A stretch of 64,000 nt of DNA from G963676655 sp963676655. GTDB taxonomy: Bacteria; Verrucomicrobiota; Lentisphaeria; Victivallales; Victivallaceae. Below the pieces are notes generated by a model. That model worked only from the letters and a program-made list of their open reading frames with translations. It had not been told where the DNA came from and did not search any database. The stretch lies in assembly GCA_963676655.2 (NCBI GenBank), contig CAXXKX010000003.1:2170001-2234000 (forward strand). Reading direction: 5' to 3'. Shown here piece by piece: positions 18,053 through 27,184 of this stretch (position 1 is the stretch's first letter; the number at the start of each line of letters is the position of its first letter). Position numbers and translations under genes: made by a program.

Positions 18053-19135
18053 ATGAATCTGTCAAAATTTAAAACTGAACTTGCGGATGTGGCAAATCAG
18101 ATCAATGCCGTTTTGCAGGCTGATGATTATCCAGGGATAATTCAGCCGCAATATCTGCGGGAGGCGGTCAGGGCATATCCATGTAGCGGCGGAAAGCGTC
18201 TGCGCCCGGCCTTGCTGATGTGGACATGCGGGATGCTCGACGGCAGGGTTGAGAAAACCTTGCATGCCGCCGCCGCGGTTGAAATATATCACAATTGGAC
18301 CTTGGTTCATGATGATATTATCGATAACGACGATATTCGCCGGGGGGCGCCGTCAACTCACTGCAAGTTATCCCAAACAGGGCGTGAGGAGTTTAATCTT
18401 GAAGGTGATGACGCCATCAAATTCGGACGGGATTTTGCCATTCTTGCCGGCGATATTCAACAGGGATGGGCGGTCAATATGATGCTAAAAGCTGTTGAAG
18501 ACGGAGTTGAGCCATCTGTCGCTACTGCTCTTTGCCGTCGGCTTCAGGAACTGGTGAACCGGGAACTTATTTCAGGCGAAGCGATCGATGTTCAGATGCC
18601 GGTAATGCCGCGTTCCGAACTATCCTCTGCGATGGTCATGGAGATGATCCGGCAAAAAACCGGGGTTTTGCTGCGTTTTTGTGCAGAAGCCGGAGCCGCT
18701 GTCGCTCTTGATGAAACAGATTTTTTTGCCCCGAAAATTTCCGCTCTAGGCCGGTTTGCCGAAGCAGCCGGAGTTGCTTTTCAATTGCGTGACGACTGGC
18801 TGGGGGTATTTGGTGATTTTGATAAATTCGGCAAAACTATCGGCAGTGACCTGACGGAGCGTAAGCCGACTTTACTGTTGATGGAGACCTGGAGTCGTTT
18901 ATCCAGCGCGAAAAAAGAGGAGCTTGAATCATTGATGGGGCTGCCGGAATATGGCAGTGTTGAGATTGAACGGGTCCGGGCTCTGATGCAGGATACCGGC
19001 GCGGATAAGATTGTCCGGGAAATGGCTGATTTTCATATTGAGGAAGCATGTAATATTCTGAATGGTTTTCCCGATTCCACCTATCGTTCGCTGTTGCTGG
19101 ACTTAACTCATTATCTGGTTGATCGCGCCTGGTAA
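18053..19135 (+). CDS. polyprenyl (geranylgeranyl-type) diphosphate synthase
   Basis: All-trans isoprenyl diphosphate synthase condensing isopentenyl diphosphate with allylic primers, 360 aa. The first aspartate-rich motif is DDIIDND (LVHDDIIDNDDIRRG, near 86). The second reads DDWLG, the DDxxG form found in some geranylgeranyl synthases, rather than DDxxD. The substrate-binding GGKRLRP is at about 44-50. Chain length cannot be deduced safely; the residues before the first motif (EIYHNWTLV) include a Tyr, which could limit chain length. It follows lpxB and a small membrane protein on the same strand. Confidence 0.9.
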   Translation: MNLSKFKTELADVANQINAVLQADDYPGIIQPQYLREAVRAYPCSGGKRLRPALLMWTCGMLDGRVEKTLHAAAAVEIYHNWTLVHDDIIDNDDIRRGAPSTHCKLSQTGREEFNLEGDDAIKFGRDFAILAGDIQQGWAVNMMLKAVEDGVEPSVATALCRRLQELVNRELISGEAIDVQMPVMPRSELSSAMVMEMIRQKTGVLLRFCAEAGAAVALDETDFFAPKISALGRFAEAAGVAFQLRDDWLGVFGDFDKFGKTIGSDLTERKPTLLLMETWSRLSSAKKEELESLMGLPEYGSVEIERVRALMQDTGADKIVREMADFHIEEACNILNGFPDSTYRSLLLDLTHYLVDRAW

Positions 19136-19257
19136 GACGCGGTTTTATCGATTAGAAATACTGTGGATTTTAGTGAACGGAAGATTGAAAAAAGCAATTT
19201 TAATGATACTTTCATAAACAAATTAGAGCAAGAGAACAACTTTTACAGGATGATGTT

Positions 19258-20070
19258 ATGACTTTTATCGAAAAACTTGAAGCCGCCTGGACCGGGAACA
19301 ACTCCCTGGTTTGTGTCGGTTTGGACCCGGCTCTGGAAAAACTTCCCGCCTGCCTTGGCGGATGTGAATATCCGATCTTTGAATTCAACAAGGCGATTAT
19401 TGACGCAACCTGCGATCTGGTTTGCTGTTACAAGCCTCAGATTGCCTATTATGCCGGGCAGGACGCTGAAGATGAATTGACCATGACCATGGAATATCTG
19501 CGGGAACGTTGTCCAAATATCCCGGTTATTCTTGACGCCAAACGCGGCGACATCGGCGCTACGGCGCAAATGTATGCAAGAGAGGCATTTGTGCGGTATA
19601 AGGCGGATGCGGTAACGGTTAATCCGTATATGGGAACAGATACTCTCAAGCCGTTTACTGATTACGCCGATCATGGAACCGTAATTCTTTGCCGTACTTC
19701 CAATCCGAATTCCGGTGATATCCAGGATTTGAAACACGATGAGCTTGAGGTTTACAAGCATGTGGCGAAACTGGCGGAAAATGTTTGGAATTACAACAAA
19801 AATATTATGCTGGTAATCGGAGCAACATATCCGGTAGAGTTGAAATCGGTGCGTGGAATTTGTCCTGATATACCTTTCCTGGTTCCCGGAGTTGGGGCTC
19901 AGGGTGGCGACGCTGCCGCGGTGGTCAAAAACGGCGCGGACAGTCGCGGTCTGGGACTGGTGGTAAATTCATCACGCGGGATCATATACGCCGATTCTAG
20001 TGAAAACTTTGCCGCTGGAGCGGCGGAAGCGACCAGGCAGCTTCAGAATACATTGAACCAGTATCGCTAA
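19258..20070 (+). CDS. pyrF: orotidine 5'-phosphate decarboxylase
   Basis: Converts OMP to UMP, the last step of de novo pyrimidine synthesis. It is 270 aa, of the longer type 2 PyrF subfamily. The substrate-contacting VGLDPALEKLP is near residue 19. The active-site motif DAKRGDIGATAQMY is near 97, with the Lys and two Asp of the catalytic array. VNPYMGTDTL and VPGVGAQGGD match the family phosphate-binding parts. AGGATG lies 6-11 bases before the ATG. A strong bidirectional terminator follows. Confidence 0.95.
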   Translation: MTFIEKLEAAWTGNNSLVCVGLDPALEKLPACLGGCEYPIFEFNKAIIDATCDLVCCYKPQIAYYAGQDAEDELTMTMEYLRERCPNIPVILDAKRGDIGATAQMYAREAFVRYKADAVTVNPYMGTDTLKPFTDYADHGTVILCRTSNPNSGDIQDLKHDELEVYKHVAKLAENVWNYNKNIMLVIGATYPVELKSVRGICPDIPFLVPGVGAQGGDAAAVVKNGADSRGLGLVVNSSRGIIYADSSENFAAGAAEATRQLQNTLNQYR

Positions 20071-20089
20071 ATATAAATTACAAAATAAA

Positions 20090-20139
20090 AAAAACGTTCA
20101 GACAAGGAATTCTTAATCATTCCGTCTGAACGTTTTTTT
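20090..20139 (+). terminator. bidirectional terminator between pyrF and the esterase gene
   Basis: Arms AACGTTCAGAC and GTCTGAACGTT, extended inward by GGAAT/ATTCC, form a long stem. A run of A before it and a run of T after it give a U-tract on either strand, fitting the convergent genes pyrF (+) and esterase (-). Confidence 0.88.
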
Positions 20140-20175
20140 ATTTCAAGAACAGCTCAGTCTGTTTCTGACTGAATA

Positions 20176-21534
20176 TTATTTCTTTTCCAATGTGTATTTT
20201 TGCGGATTGCGGGGAACAAATCCATGGGTCGAACCCTGATAAAAGACTATTTTCTTGGGGGCTGTTATGTTATTATATAGAATTGAAAGTCCGGATGGCG
20301 GGCAGACATAATCGCCAAGTCCGGCCCGGGAAATTATAATCGGACATTTGATTCGCTTACCATGAAATACGCTGTCATAGTAATTCAATGCCGGAACATA
20401 ACCCGGACGCCAGCCTCTAAGACGCCCCTTGGTCGGACCGGCGAAATCACAGCACCAGGTAATGGAAGAGTTGGCGCTGGTGACATCCGGATCAAGCGCC
20501 GCGGCCCAGATGGTTTGCAATCCGCCCTGGCTTCCGCCGGAAACTGAAAGGTCTTTGCCGTTCCATTGCGGCAGGCTTTTCAGGAATTGCAGGGAGCGCA
20601 TTACCCGTAAAGCCATACCGTTAAAGTAAGCCTTTTCGGGATCGGAATTCTGTTTAGAGTCAAAAGCATAGCTTTTGCCGTTCGATTTGATATTGGCAAA
20701 GAAATCCTTGTAGTAAGCCTTATCCTTGCCCAGGTCATAACCGTGTGCGTTTACATTGAAATGAATCCGGTTGGTCGCGCCTGATTTAGGCGCTCGCTGA
20801 ACTCCAATCCCGTAACCATGATAGTTGGCTGAGGCCGGCAGCGATTTTGGCTTGGCTCCGGCCGGGATCGTCAGGTAACCGGTAACCGGACGCGGTCCGG
20901 CACAGTCAACCGAAACGGCGTAAACTTCGACTTTGGCGTCCGGTTTGCTTACCTTGGTCATGGTATATTTGACTGGTATCGCGGCAAGTTTGGCTTTTTG
21001 TTTTTTCCAGAATTCATCAAAATCAGCCGGTTCTTTTGCCGCCGCCTGCAGCTTGGCGATCTCAACTCCGGCTCCACCGTCAAAAGTAATATTGACGAAA
21101 CGACCACGCCGGTTCTTTTTCTTGACGGCTTTTCCTTGTGGATCAATCAAAGTCGCCTGTATGTAGACAAATCCTGGAGTATCCAAGCTGGTAGTGACAA
21201 AAATTGGTTTACCGGGAGTGACTGTTTCCGTTCCGGTTGCTTTTTTGCCGTCATCTCCGGTACGTGTCCACTTGAGTTTATATGGTTCTTTCGGGATACT
21301 CTGACCAGCAAAGTCGACGGTCAAGGCAAATTTCATCGGTTCACCCAGAGCGTAAAACGCTTTTTCCGTTTTTCCCGAAATAGTGATTTTTGCAGGATCA
21401 ATCTTGATTACTTTTTTAATTTTTGCGGTGCTAACTTCCGCGCTCAGGGATATTGCCGATAAAATACCGCCGGCAATGAGTGTCATCGTCCATGTTTGCA
21501 ATACCCGACAAATTGATTGTTTTCGATGGTGCAT
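20176..21534 (-). CDS. secreted acetylxylan esterase / cephalosporin-C deacetylase-like hydrolase (AXE1)
   Basis: Alpha/beta-hydrolase expected to remove acetyl groups from plant polysaccharides, 452 aa. An N-terminal hydrophobic segment (about residues 15-32) predicts export. A beta-sandwich-like accessory region (35-150) precedes the AXE1 domain. The catalytic Ser lies in GGSQGG, with Asp in GLGDYVCPP and His in STHGF near the C-terminus, giving a complete triad. NYHGYG is the expected oxyanion-hole region. It is followed downstream only by the shared terminator. The Lys-rich N-terminal region after the signal is typical of neighbouring secreted proteins here. Exact substrate is inferred from family only. 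Confidence 0.87.
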   Translation of the reverse strand: MHHRKQSICRVLQTWTMTLIAGGILSAISLSAEVSTAKIKKVIKIDPAKITISGKTEKAFYALGEPMKFALTVDFAGQSIPKEPYKLKWTRTGDDGKKATGTETVTPGKPIFVTTSLDTPGFVYIQATLIDPQGKAVKKKNRRGRFVNITFDGGAGVEIAKLQAAAKEPADFDEFWKKQKAKLAAIPVKYTMTKVSKPDAKVEVYAVSVDCAGPRPVTGYLTIPAGAKPKSLPASANYHGYGIGVQRAPKSGATNRIHFNVNAHGYDLGKDKAYYKDFFANIKSNGKSYAFDSKQNSDPEKAYFNGMALRVMRSLQFLKSLPQWNGKDLSVSGGSQGGLQTIWAAALDPDVTSANSSITWCCDFAGPTKGRLRGWRPGYVPALNYYDSVFHGKRIKCPIIISRAGLGDYVCPPSGLSILYNNITAPKKIVFYQGSTHGFVPRNPQKYTLEKK

Positions 21535-21654
21535 TTTTGTTTGAACTTTCTGTTATTATTATATTTTTATTGGGAAGGCAGCAAAACTGTCGCCCCTCAA
21601 CCATACTCAAATCTTATATGACATCTCACTTTTTGACTTGCCGCATTCCAATGT

Positions 21655-22407
21655 TTACTTTTTCGCTTGATCCGCTTTTTTCTCGGCAGTAGCAGGTTTG
21701 TTTTTCGCTTCGACCGCTTTATTGTCGACGACCGGGGCGACCGGTTCATTATAATAATCAACTTTGATCATGAGTTTTTTCCTGGCATCTGAATCGGAAT
21801 GTTTTTCCGCCTCTGTAATGGCGGGGAAATAGCTCGGGAGGTTGGTTCGATTGAACGGAAACCCGATGACGCAGCATCTGTCCAGATAGGAAACGGAATA
21901 CATGTATCTGCTGCTGTATAGCTTTTGGGCTCCACCGGCAGACCAGATACTCAGCCGCAGTTTACAAAACGCTTTCTGGGAGTTGTTCTTGTAAAGAGGC
22001 ATTTCCGGGGTTTTAACCGGCCCGGAAAAAGGTATTGGAACAGCCACAGGTGGCATGCCAATCATAAACTTATCGTGGTCGGTCCCAAGGGTTCCGCAAT
22101 AGATTTCCGCGATATACTCCGCATCCTTTTTATCGTTGACCCGGATTATTGCCTGGTCGCCGAGGGCTTGAGCCAGGGCGGCTATAACGTACGGTTTGTC
22201 TTCCGCCACCAGATTGGTAGAATCAATAAACATTTTTTTGAAGGCAAAACGGCGCAAATCGAATTGCATCATTGCTTTATCTACGGCATCGCTCAATAAG
22301 AGAGTTTCAACCGCTGAGCGTTTGGTGTTGGTCATTTGGGGAGTTGTACAGCCGGCCGCAAACAACATAACAGCCAGTATTGCTAATAAAAAATTATAGC
22401 GAATCAT
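21655..22407 (-). CDS. putative lipoprotein, possibly DUF6655-like
   Basis: A 250-aa protein with a clear lipoprotein signal: hydrophobic residues 5-18 and lipobox LFAAGC with the acylated Cys at about 20. Directly after comes a stretch (SAVETLLLSDAVDKAM) that reminds me of the DUF6655 lipoproteins of planctomycetes; this is from memory and unverified. The body has no catalytic motif I recognise. The C-terminus is a low-complexity Ala/Lys tail (about 222-250). Expected location is the envelope. It is a single gene, preceded by a 400-bp gene-free region. Confidence 0.75.
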   Translation of the reverse strand: MIRYNFLLAILAVMLFAAGCTTPQMTNTKRSAVETLLLSDAVDKAMMQFDLRRFAFKKMFIDSTNLVAEDKPYVIAALAQALGDQAIIRVNDKKDAEYIAEIYCGTLGTDHDKFMIGMPPVAVPIPFSGPVKTPEMPLYKNNSQKAFCKLRLSIWSAGGAQKLYSSRYMYSVSYLDRCCVIGFPFNRTNLPSYFPAITEAEKHSDSDARKKLMIKVDYYNEPVAPVVDNKAVEAKNKPATAEKKADQAKK

Positions 22408-22807
22408 CTTTGTCCTTTTTTGTATTATTGTTAAAACGCCGGGGCAACAATTTCAGATTGCAATTAAAGCATCAAATGTTTTTCCAGCAAGGTGTTGTTT
22501 CGGATGTATGGTTGGATTTTTATCCAAATTTTTTCGAAACTTGACTACTTTACAGCAAAAAAACCGACAAGTCCAGTAAAAAAACAAAAAAAATAAAAAT
22601 CTGTTTCTACAGAATGAAGTTTAAAAAATTTATAATCATTATATTCATTTGTGGTCACATCTTGATTATTAGCTTCAGCATATCCGCATGCGAAAATGTC
22701 GTGAATTTACTTTATTTTTTCAACATAAAGTCCTAAACGGGTTTATTTTTTCCGGATTTGTGATATAATATTAACATGAGTATATAACTTTTAAGTTGAG
22801 AATTATT
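22408..22807. other. gene-free spacer
   Basis: About 400 bp of AT-rich sequence between the divergent lipoprotein gene and the zinc-ribbon gene. I see no RNA gene or long repeat. It presumably holds promoters for both directions. A small inverted repeat TTTGGAT/ATCCAAA lies near 22510-22530. Confidence 0.5.
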
Positions 22808-23059
22808 ATGGCAAAATATAAATTTAGTAATCGAAATAAAATACCGGGTTTGCAGATGGCCTGCCCGGAGTGCAATGAGATGATTACTCAAACAGACATT
22901 GAGTCTTATATGAAGTGTCCGTATTGCAACTGGAAATTCGATCATTCGATTGAACTGGAAGACTTTATTCTGGCTCCGGTCGTCGACCGCTGGGTAAGTC
23001 AGCATTGCGACATTAAACATGAAATGCCCCATGGGTTCGGGTTTCGTGTCGGCCGCTGA
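22808..23059 (+). CDS. small zinc-ribbon protein, unknown
   Basis: An 83-aa protein with two CxxC pairs, CPEC near residue 18 and CPYC near 38, spaced as in a rubredoxin-like zinc ribbon. After it come an acidic stretch and a C-terminal part rich in His and Gly. There is no catalytic signature. The ATG at 22808 is chosen over an in-frame TTG four codons upstream; the ribosome site is weak (GAG). It ends 15 bp before the Dus-like gene and probably leads that operon. Function unknown. Confidence 0.72.
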   Translation: MAKYKFSNRNKIPGLQMACPECNEMITQTDIESYMKCPYCNWKFDHSIELEDFILAPVVDRWVSQHCDIKHEMPHGFGFRVGR

Positions 23060-23074
23060 AAAGGCGGTATCACA

Positions 23075-24031
23075 GTGAAACAATCCCAACCAATTATTCT
23101 GCCCGATCTGCCTCGCGGTATACCTCCTTTTTTTCCCGGGCCGATGGAAGGCGTCATGAAGCCGGAAATTATTGCCGCTTTTAACGAGCTGGAGCTGATT
23201 TCCGTCTGGATGACTCCGTTCATCCGTATAACCATGAACGTTCAGAAACAGAAGCATTTGCAGCGTTTTATCGCTCCGTTTATTGCCGGAAAAGTTCCGG
23301 TGATCGTTCAATTGATGGCAACTGATGCGCAACTGGCGGGCGAAACCGCCAGTATGCTAACCGGATTTCCTGAAGTTCGCGGCATCAACCTGAATTTTGC
23401 CTGTCCCAGCCGTCAGGTAGTCCGGCATGGTGCCGGCGGCGGACAATTACGCAATCCGGCGGAAATGTTTGAAATCGCTTCCGAAATCAGAGCCGCAATC
23501 CCGGATTTGTCGCTCAGTGTTAAACTGCGTTGTGGTTTCGAGGATGCTTCGGAAATCCTGAGCTGGACCAACGGGTTCAAAGCTTGCGGCGTTGAATTTG
23601 CCGTGGTTCATTGTCGGACTGTAAAAGAAAATTACACCGCGCTTACTGCCTCTGAACGTATAAAAAGGCTTTCCGCGGTCATTATCGCGGCTGATGGTTT
23701 GCCGATTGTTGCCAACGGTGATATTTATTCTCCGGCGGATGGCGCGGAGTATTTGAATGCTGCCGACTTTGCCGGATTGATGGCCGGACGCGGCCTTTTT
23801 CACGATCCATATTTGCTTCAGAGGCTCTCTGGAAATGATGCGCCGGCGTCTGAAGATGGAGCCAGGATTTTTTTCAATAAATACCTTGAAATATCCCGGC
23901 GGGATGGTAAAATGTTATATCGCAGCAGCTTATTGGAGACTGCGCGTATGATCTGGGGAGGGAGAAGTCCGCTGTTCAAAACTGTTTTAAACTGGAACGA
24001 CGAGGAGATGAAATGTGCACAGATAACCTGA
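23075..24031 (+). CDS. tRNA-dihydrouridine synthase family protein
   Basis: FMN-dependent TIM-barrel reductase that forms dihydrouridine in tRNA, 318 aa. The start PGPMEGVMKP matches the family PM(E/A)GV opening. The catalytic Cys is in NLNFACPSRQV, which departs from the common NxGCP form. LSVKLRCGF, VVHCRT and IVANGDI are the FMN-binding and barrel motifs. The GTG start at 23075 is preceded by AAGGCGG at good spacing. The 3' end overlaps pgl by 19 bp. The sequence seems closest to DusC-like members, but subfamily and target position cannot be fixed by eye. Confidence 0.83.
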   Translation: MKQSQPIILPDLPRGIPPFFPGPMEGVMKPEIIAAFNELELISVWMTPFIRITMNVQKQKHLQRFIAPFIAGKVPVIVQLMATDAQLAGETASMLTGFPEVRGINLNFACPSRQVVRHGAGGGQLRNPAEMFEIASEIRAAIPDLSLSVKLRCGFEDASEILSWTNGFKACGVEFAVVHCRTVKENYTALTASERIKRLSAVIIAADGLPIVANGDIYSPADGAEYLNAADFAGLMAGRGLFHDPYLLQRLSGNDAPASEDGARIFFNKYLEISRRDGKMLYRSSLLETARMIWGGRSPLFKTVLNWNDEEMKCAQIT

Positions 24032-24702
24032 AAATCTATCCGGACATTACAACGATGGCCGGGGCCGCCTTCAATATGTTTGTCAAAGCTGTTAAACAGG
24101 TATTGGCTAATCGTGACATTTGCCGCGTGGCATTATCCGGCGGGACGACTCCCGACGCTCTATTCAAGTTGTTTGCCGCCGATGACGGTAAGAGCATCCC
24201 ATGGAATAAAATTGAACTTTTCTGGGTGGATGAACGCCTGGTCCCCTTTGACAATGAGTTCAGCAACTATGGCAGAGCCGAAAAACTTTTTATTACACCG
24301 CTCAAGCTTGATAGAGCCAACATCCATCCGGCAGCTGAAAACTATGCGCAGGAATTGCGTCGTTTGTGTTCTGACCGTTTACGGGACGGCTTCCCGGTGT
24401 TTGACCTGATGTTGCTGGGTATGGGCGGTGACGGCCATACCGCATCACTGTTTCCGGGAGCAGAAGCTCTGCTGGAGAATGAAAAAGCGGTACTGCTGGT
24501 ACCGGCTCCAAAGACAGCAATGCCGCAAGTTCTAAGGGTGACACTGACTTTGCCGGTTATCAATCGCAGTGAAAAAATTATTTTTATGATTTCGGGGCAG
24601 GAAAAAATTGCCTTGTTGCGCTATATTGCTTCCCTGGATGTAATTAAATACCCGGTACAGCTGGTACAAAATGAGCATATATGCTGGCTTGCGACGGAAT
24701 AA
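24013..24702 (+). CDS. pgl: 6-phosphogluconolactonase
   Basis: Hydrolyses 6-phosphogluconolactone in the oxidative pentose phosphate pathway; cytoplasmic, 229 aa. It is the DevB/SOL type, related to glucosamine-6-phosphate isomerase. Visible motifs are ALSGGTTPDALF, FWVDERLVPFDNEFSNYG and LLGMGGDGHTASLFPG, the last containing the catalytic His. It overlaps the upstream Dus-like gene and is 14 bp from larC, in a tightly packed operon. No zwf or gnd gene is present nearby. Confidence 0.93.
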   Translation: MCTDNLKIYPDITTMAGAAFNMFVKAVKQVLANRDICRVALSGGTTPDALFKLFAADDGKSIPWNKIELFWVDERLVPFDNEFSNYGRAEKLFITPLKLDRANIHPAAENYAQELRRLCSDRLRDGFPVFDLMLLGMGGDGHTASLFPGAEALLENEKAVLLVPAPKTAMPQVLRVTLTLPVINRSEKIIFMISGQEKIALLRYIASLDVIKYPVQLVQNEHICWLATE

Positions 24703-24716
24703 CTTAAGGAAAATTT

Positions 24717-25952
24717 ATGCGCTATATTCATTTTGACAGCGTCGGCGGGGCCGCCGGCGATATGATTCTCGGAGCCTTGATCGGTCTTGGCGCGGATATC
24801 AACGTTCTGAACAAAGAACTGTCCGCTATGCTGCCGGAAGAACACTTCAAGATCATTGTGAAACCAAAATCAAGTTGCGGAATTGTCGGTATCGAAGCCG
24901 CGGTCGCAATAGAAGAACATGGATATCATCATCATGCTAATCATGACGATCATCACCACCATCACCACCATCACGAACACCATCACCGGACTTTCGCGGA
25001 TATTCGACAAATAGTTGAACAGAGTCAATTGCCCGAAGCGGTAAAAGCATCGACTATCGAAGTTTTTTCAGCCTTGGCTGTAGCCGAGGGTAAAGTTCAC
25101 GGCAAACCGGCGGATGAAGTGCATTTTCATGAAGTCGGCGCGGTTGATTCAATTGTCGATATTACCGGTTGCTGCCTGGGGATGCATCTTTTGAATATTG
25201 CCGGTGTCAGTGTTTCAGCGTTGCCGATTGGGCAAGGCACGGTTAAGTGCCAGCATGGCATCTATCCGCTTCCGGCTCCGGCCACTGCCGCTTTGCTGAA
25301 AGGAATGGAAACTGTTCGCAGCGGTGAAACCTCAGAAATGGTTACTCCTACCGGGGCCGCCCTTTTGAAAGTCTGGACCGCGAAACCGGTTCCGGCTCAG
25401 GTTGCGATCATGGAAACGGTCGACAGCTTCGGCCATCGTGATTTTTCTACCCGGCCGAACCTGCTTCGCGCCATGCTGCTTGAGGATTCCGCTGGAACAG
25501 CTCAGGATGATGAATGCCTTCTGCTCGAAACCAATATTGATGACTGCAGTCCGGAAGTTATCGGCGCGGTTACCTGCAAACTGCTTGACGCTGGTGCGCT
25601 GGATGTCTGGATTGCCGCTATTCAAATGAAAAAACAGCGTCCCGGATTTATTCTTTCGGTTCTTTGCAAGCCGGAAGTTGCGGACTCCCTGTCCGCTATT
25701 ATTTTCCGGGAAACCACTACCTTCGGGTTGCGTAAACAGCAAATTAAACGGCAGTGCCTGGAACGCCGTTTTGTTTCGGTTGAGACCGAATATGGTCCGA
25801 TCAGGATCAAGGTCGGAGATTTTGCCGGTGAAGAGGTTACCGCCTCGCCGGAATTTGCTGATTGCTCCAATGCGGCGGCGGAACATAAAGTAGCGATAAA
25901 AACAGTGATAAATTCAGCATTGGCCGCATATCACAACCTGGACAAAGAATAA
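24717..25952 (+). CDS. larC: nickel-pincer cofactor biosynthesis protein LarC, with His-rich insertion
   Basis: Inserts nickel into the pyridinium dithiocarboxylate mononucleotide to complete the cofactor of LarA-type racemases. It is 411 aa and of full family length; here one uninterrupted frame covers what some lactobacilli split in two. The start YIHFDSVGGAAGDMILGALI is the family signature. A histidine-rich loop (residues 68-90, mostly His with some Asp, Asn and Glu) is the likely nickel-binding insert. VHFHEVGAVDSIVDI and ETNIDD(C)SPE follow in the expected order. AAGGAAAA precedes the ATG. Its customer could be the LarA homologue at 57727; larB and larE are not in the window. Confidence 0.93.
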   Translation: MRYIHFDSVGGAAGDMILGALIGLGADINVLNKELSAMLPEEHFKIIVKPKSSCGIVGIEAAVAIEEHGYHHHANHDDHHHHHHHHEHHHRTFADIRQIVEQSQLPEAVKASTIEVFSALAVAEGKVHGKPADEVHFHEVGAVDSIVDITGCCLGMHLLNIAGVSVSALPIGQGTVKCQHGIYPLPAPATAALLKGMETVRSGETSEMVTPTGAALLKVWTAKPVPAQVAIMETVDSFGHRDFSTRPNLLRAMLLEDSAGTAQDDECLLLETNIDDCSPEVIGAVTCKLLDAGALDVWIAAIQMKKQRPGFILSVLCKPEVADSLSAIIFRETTTFGLRKQQIKRQCLERRFVSVETEYGPIRIKVGDFAGEEVTASPEFADCSNAAAEHKVAIKTVINSALAAYHNLDKE

Positions 25953-25954
25953 CG

Positions 25955-27184
25955 ATGGAACGTTTTAAACTTAAAGTCGAAGAGATAACTTTTGGCGGTC
26001 GCGGAGTTGGCCGGGTCAACGGTAAAGTCTGTTTTCTTCCGGCGGTTGTGCCGGGAGATATTGTTCTGGCCCGGCTGGACAAGGATAAAAACGACTATAT
26101 TCAGGCTTATCCGCTTGAGATTATTGAACCGGGCCCCGGTCGTTGCGAGCCGGTTTGCCCACGGGCGGTACGACCTTGCAGCCGTTTGTCGCGGGGGCGA
26201 ATTCCCGAATATTGCCCGGGATGCGCCTATCAGCATCTGGAATATGAATTGGAACTATCAATCAAACAGCAGCAGTTTGTTTCTTTTCTGGAACGTTTGC
26301 CGGATTATGAGGAAATTGAAATTTCTGATCCTTTCGGCTCTCCAAAACAACTCGAATACCGCAACAAAATTACACTTCATGCGGCGGTTGGCGACGGCGC
26401 GACCAGACTCGGTTATTTCGGTCGCGACAATCAGACGGTAATGGATATTCCAGATTGTCCCCTGGCTATGCCGGAATTGCGTGAATTGTTGAAAGCCGAA
26501 CGGGAAAATAAAGGTTTTTTCCATTCCTTGAAACAAGGCATGGAAGTTACTTTGCGCCGCGATTCGCGACAGACTTTGTTGTGGCGCGGTAATCCGCCCA
26601 AAAACGCGTCTTGGCTGCGGGAGGAATACCCTTTTGGTTCTTTATCTATCCCGTGCGGCAGCTTCAGCCAGGTAAATCCCGACGTTGCGTCGGAACTGGT
26701 CAATCGGGTAACTGAATTTATCAAGCTGTCAAAAGCGGTTAATGTCATTGATCTCTATTGCGGAGCCGGACTGTTCGCTTGTGCCGCCGCTAAAGTCGGA
26801 GTGGCAAAAGTCCGGGCCGCGGATTCCGATGGACCGGCCATTGCCGCCGCGGAATATAATTTAAAAAATTGTGAGCATCCTGATGCGAAAGCAATAGCCG
26901 GAAATGCCGGAACCCTTATTGACGATTTAGCCGCGGAGCTGGAACCGGCAGAAACAATGCTGATCGTTGATCCGCCGCGCACCGGGCTGGACCGTCAAAC
27001 CCGTGACAAATTATGCAATCACGGATTCGGTGGAGTCATTTATGTTTCATGTTCTCCTGATACCTTGTGCCGGGATTTAAGTGTTTTGATTAAACGGGGA
27101 TATAGCTTGAAAAGCGCCAGTTTACTTGATATGTTTCCACGAACCAGCCATTTTGAAAGCGTTTGCTATTTGGAAAAATCATGA
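25955..27184 (+). CDS. 23S rRNA (uracil-5-)-methyltransferase, RlmD/RumA-like
   Basis: SAM-dependent m5U methyltransferase of the TrmA/RumA family, 409 aa. A TRAM-type domain occupies residues 1-60 (ITFGGRGVGRVNG). Four cysteines between about 66 and 92 (ending CPGCAYQHL) fit the iron-sulfur site of RlmD, although the spacing is longer than usual. The SAM motif is VIDLYCGAGLFA. The substrate-binding DPPRTGLD, catalytic Cys in SCSPDTLCRDL (commonly SCNPxTLARD) and general base in the C-terminal HFESV are present. It follows larC by two bases and overlaps radC by four (ATGA). The exact uridine target is inference. Confidence 0.88.
   Translation: MERFKLKVEEITFGGRGVGRVNGKVCFLPAVVPGDIVLARLDKDKNDYIQAYPLEIIEPGPGRCEPVCPRAVRPCSRLSRGRIPEYCPGCAYQHLEYELELSIKQQQFVSFLERLPDYEEIEISDPFGSPKQLEYRNKITLHAAVGDGATRLGYFGRDNQTVMDIPDCPLAMPELRELLKAERENKGFFHSLKQGMEVTLRRDSRQTLLWRGNPPKNASWLREEYPFGSLSIPCGSFSQVNPDVASELVNRVTEFIKLSKAVNVIDLYCGAGLFACAAAKVGVAKVRAADSDGPAIAAAEYNLKNCEHPDAKAIAGNAGTLIDDLAAELEPAETMLIVDPPRTGLDRQTRDKLCNHGFGGVIYVSCSPDTLCRDLSVLIKRGYSLKSASLLDMFPRTSHFESVCYLEKS

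Noticed and set aside
24907..24990. Repetitive CAT/CAC triplets as a possible simple repeat or array
   Set aside because: They encode the His-rich loop of LarC in frame; there is no spacer-repeat structure.
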